7,885 bases of DNA from assembly GCA_023429995.1 (NCBI GenBank), contig JAEZCE010000040.1, positions 1 through 7,885 on the forward strand, read 5' to 3'. Origin of the DNA: Bacillota bacterium (GTDB taxonomy: Bacteria > Bacillota > UBA4882 > UBA8346). Positions 7,671 to 7,885 of the stretch are shown in pieces. The position numbers and the translations under genes were made by a program. The number at the start of each line of letters is the position of its first letter. Position 1 is the stretch's first letter. Under the pieces are notes generated by a model, which worked only from the letters and a program-made list of their open reading frames with translations, had not been told where the DNA came from and ran no database searches.

Positions 7671-7677
7671 GGCAATC

Positions 7678-7885
7678 ATGAAACGCGTGCTTGGTGTTTT
7701 GGGACTGGGGCTGGTGATCGGGTGGGGCGGCGCGAGCGGGGCGCAGACGGTGAACGCGAGGGTCGACGATCCGCTCGCCGGCCTTCGCCAAGAGCATCCG
7801 CGCCTGCTTGCGACGAAGGAGGATTGGGTGAGAATCCGCGATCGCGTGCAGAAGGATGCACTCTTCGCGCAGGTGCATGCGACGC
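7678..7885 (+). CDS. Secreted protein, heparinase II/III-like N-terminus, 3' end outside the window
   Basis: Sixty-nine complete codons are visible and the frame is open at the window edge. The start has a strong ribosome binding site. Residues 1-22 form a signal peptide: basic K2-R3, a Leu/Val/Gly hydrophobic core, and a likely cleavage after A22 in S-G-A/Q. The mature N-terminus then reads HPRLLAT at 40-46 followed by EDWVRIRDRV. This H-P-R-L-L-x-[ST] plus amphipathic helix is typical of the first alpha/alpha-barrel helix of heparinase II/III and alginate-lyase-like enzymes, which cleave acidic polysaccharides outside the cytoplasm. The family call rests on this short motif only; the catalytic residues lie beyond the window. 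The hairpin-bearing 140-base gap suggests it is transcribed separately from the signalling cluster. Confidence 0.7.
   Translation, partial: MKRVLGVLGLGLVIGWGGASGAQTVNARVDDPLAGLRQEHPRLLATKEDWVRIRDRVQKDALFAQVHAT

Noticed and set aside
1..7885. CRISPR arrays, tRNA or rRNA genes, insertion sequences, integrases, attachment sites
   Set aside because: No regularly spaced direct repeats, cloverleaf, rRNA-like stretch, transposase or integrase motifs, or flanking duplications were found by eye on either strand.

Overview
The window is GC-rich, densely coding bacterial DNA with every credible gene on the + strand. It most resembles a Verrucomicrobiota genome of the Opitutaceae type. That placement is an inference from three things: the high GC content, a left-edge protein built of W-x-x-x-D-P repeats, and a CheB-CheR-PAS hybrid next to a multi-PAS histidine kinase and stand-alone receivers. 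No marker gene confirms it.

Left part (1-1314). The 3' end of a helical-repeat protein of unknown function runs off the left edge and stops at 722. A 220-base gap follows, holding a hairpin at the stop codon and a compact set of inverted repeats that could fold as a three-way junction (771-815). A small four-helix membrane protein of the SPW-repeat family then occupies 943-1314.

Central part (1350-7537) is a sensory and signal-transduction cluster. In order it holds a NarL-type receiver broken by a one-base frameshift (1350-1885), a large CheB-CheR-coiled-coil-PAS hybrid broken by another one-base frameshift (1954-4843), a cytoplasmic histidine kinase with three PAS domains starting 7 bases later (4851-7055), and a stand-alone receiver (7133-7537). 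The likely logic is that the PAS domains of the hybrid and the kinase sense one or more intracellular signals, the kinase phosphorylates one or both receivers, and the methylesterase/methyltransferase hybrid tunes a methylated partner. No chemoreceptor, CheA or CheW lies in the window, so a link to motility is not shown. Both frameshifts fall in short G runs inside otherwise well-conserved domains, so sequencing error or very recent mutation is more likely than long decay.

Right part (7538-7885). A 140-base gap with a 9-bp hairpin is followed by a good ribosome binding site and the first 69 codons of a secreted protein. The mature start of that protein resembles the N-terminus of heparinase II/III-type polysaccharide lyases. 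It is functionally unrelated to the signalling cluster and cut off by the window edge.

No tRNA, rRNA, CRISPR array, insertion sequence or integrase was seen. Nothing in the window clearly amounts to a new biological system. The points most worth checking are the two frameshifts, the structured gap at 771-815, and the receptor-less CheB-CheR/kinase arrangement.
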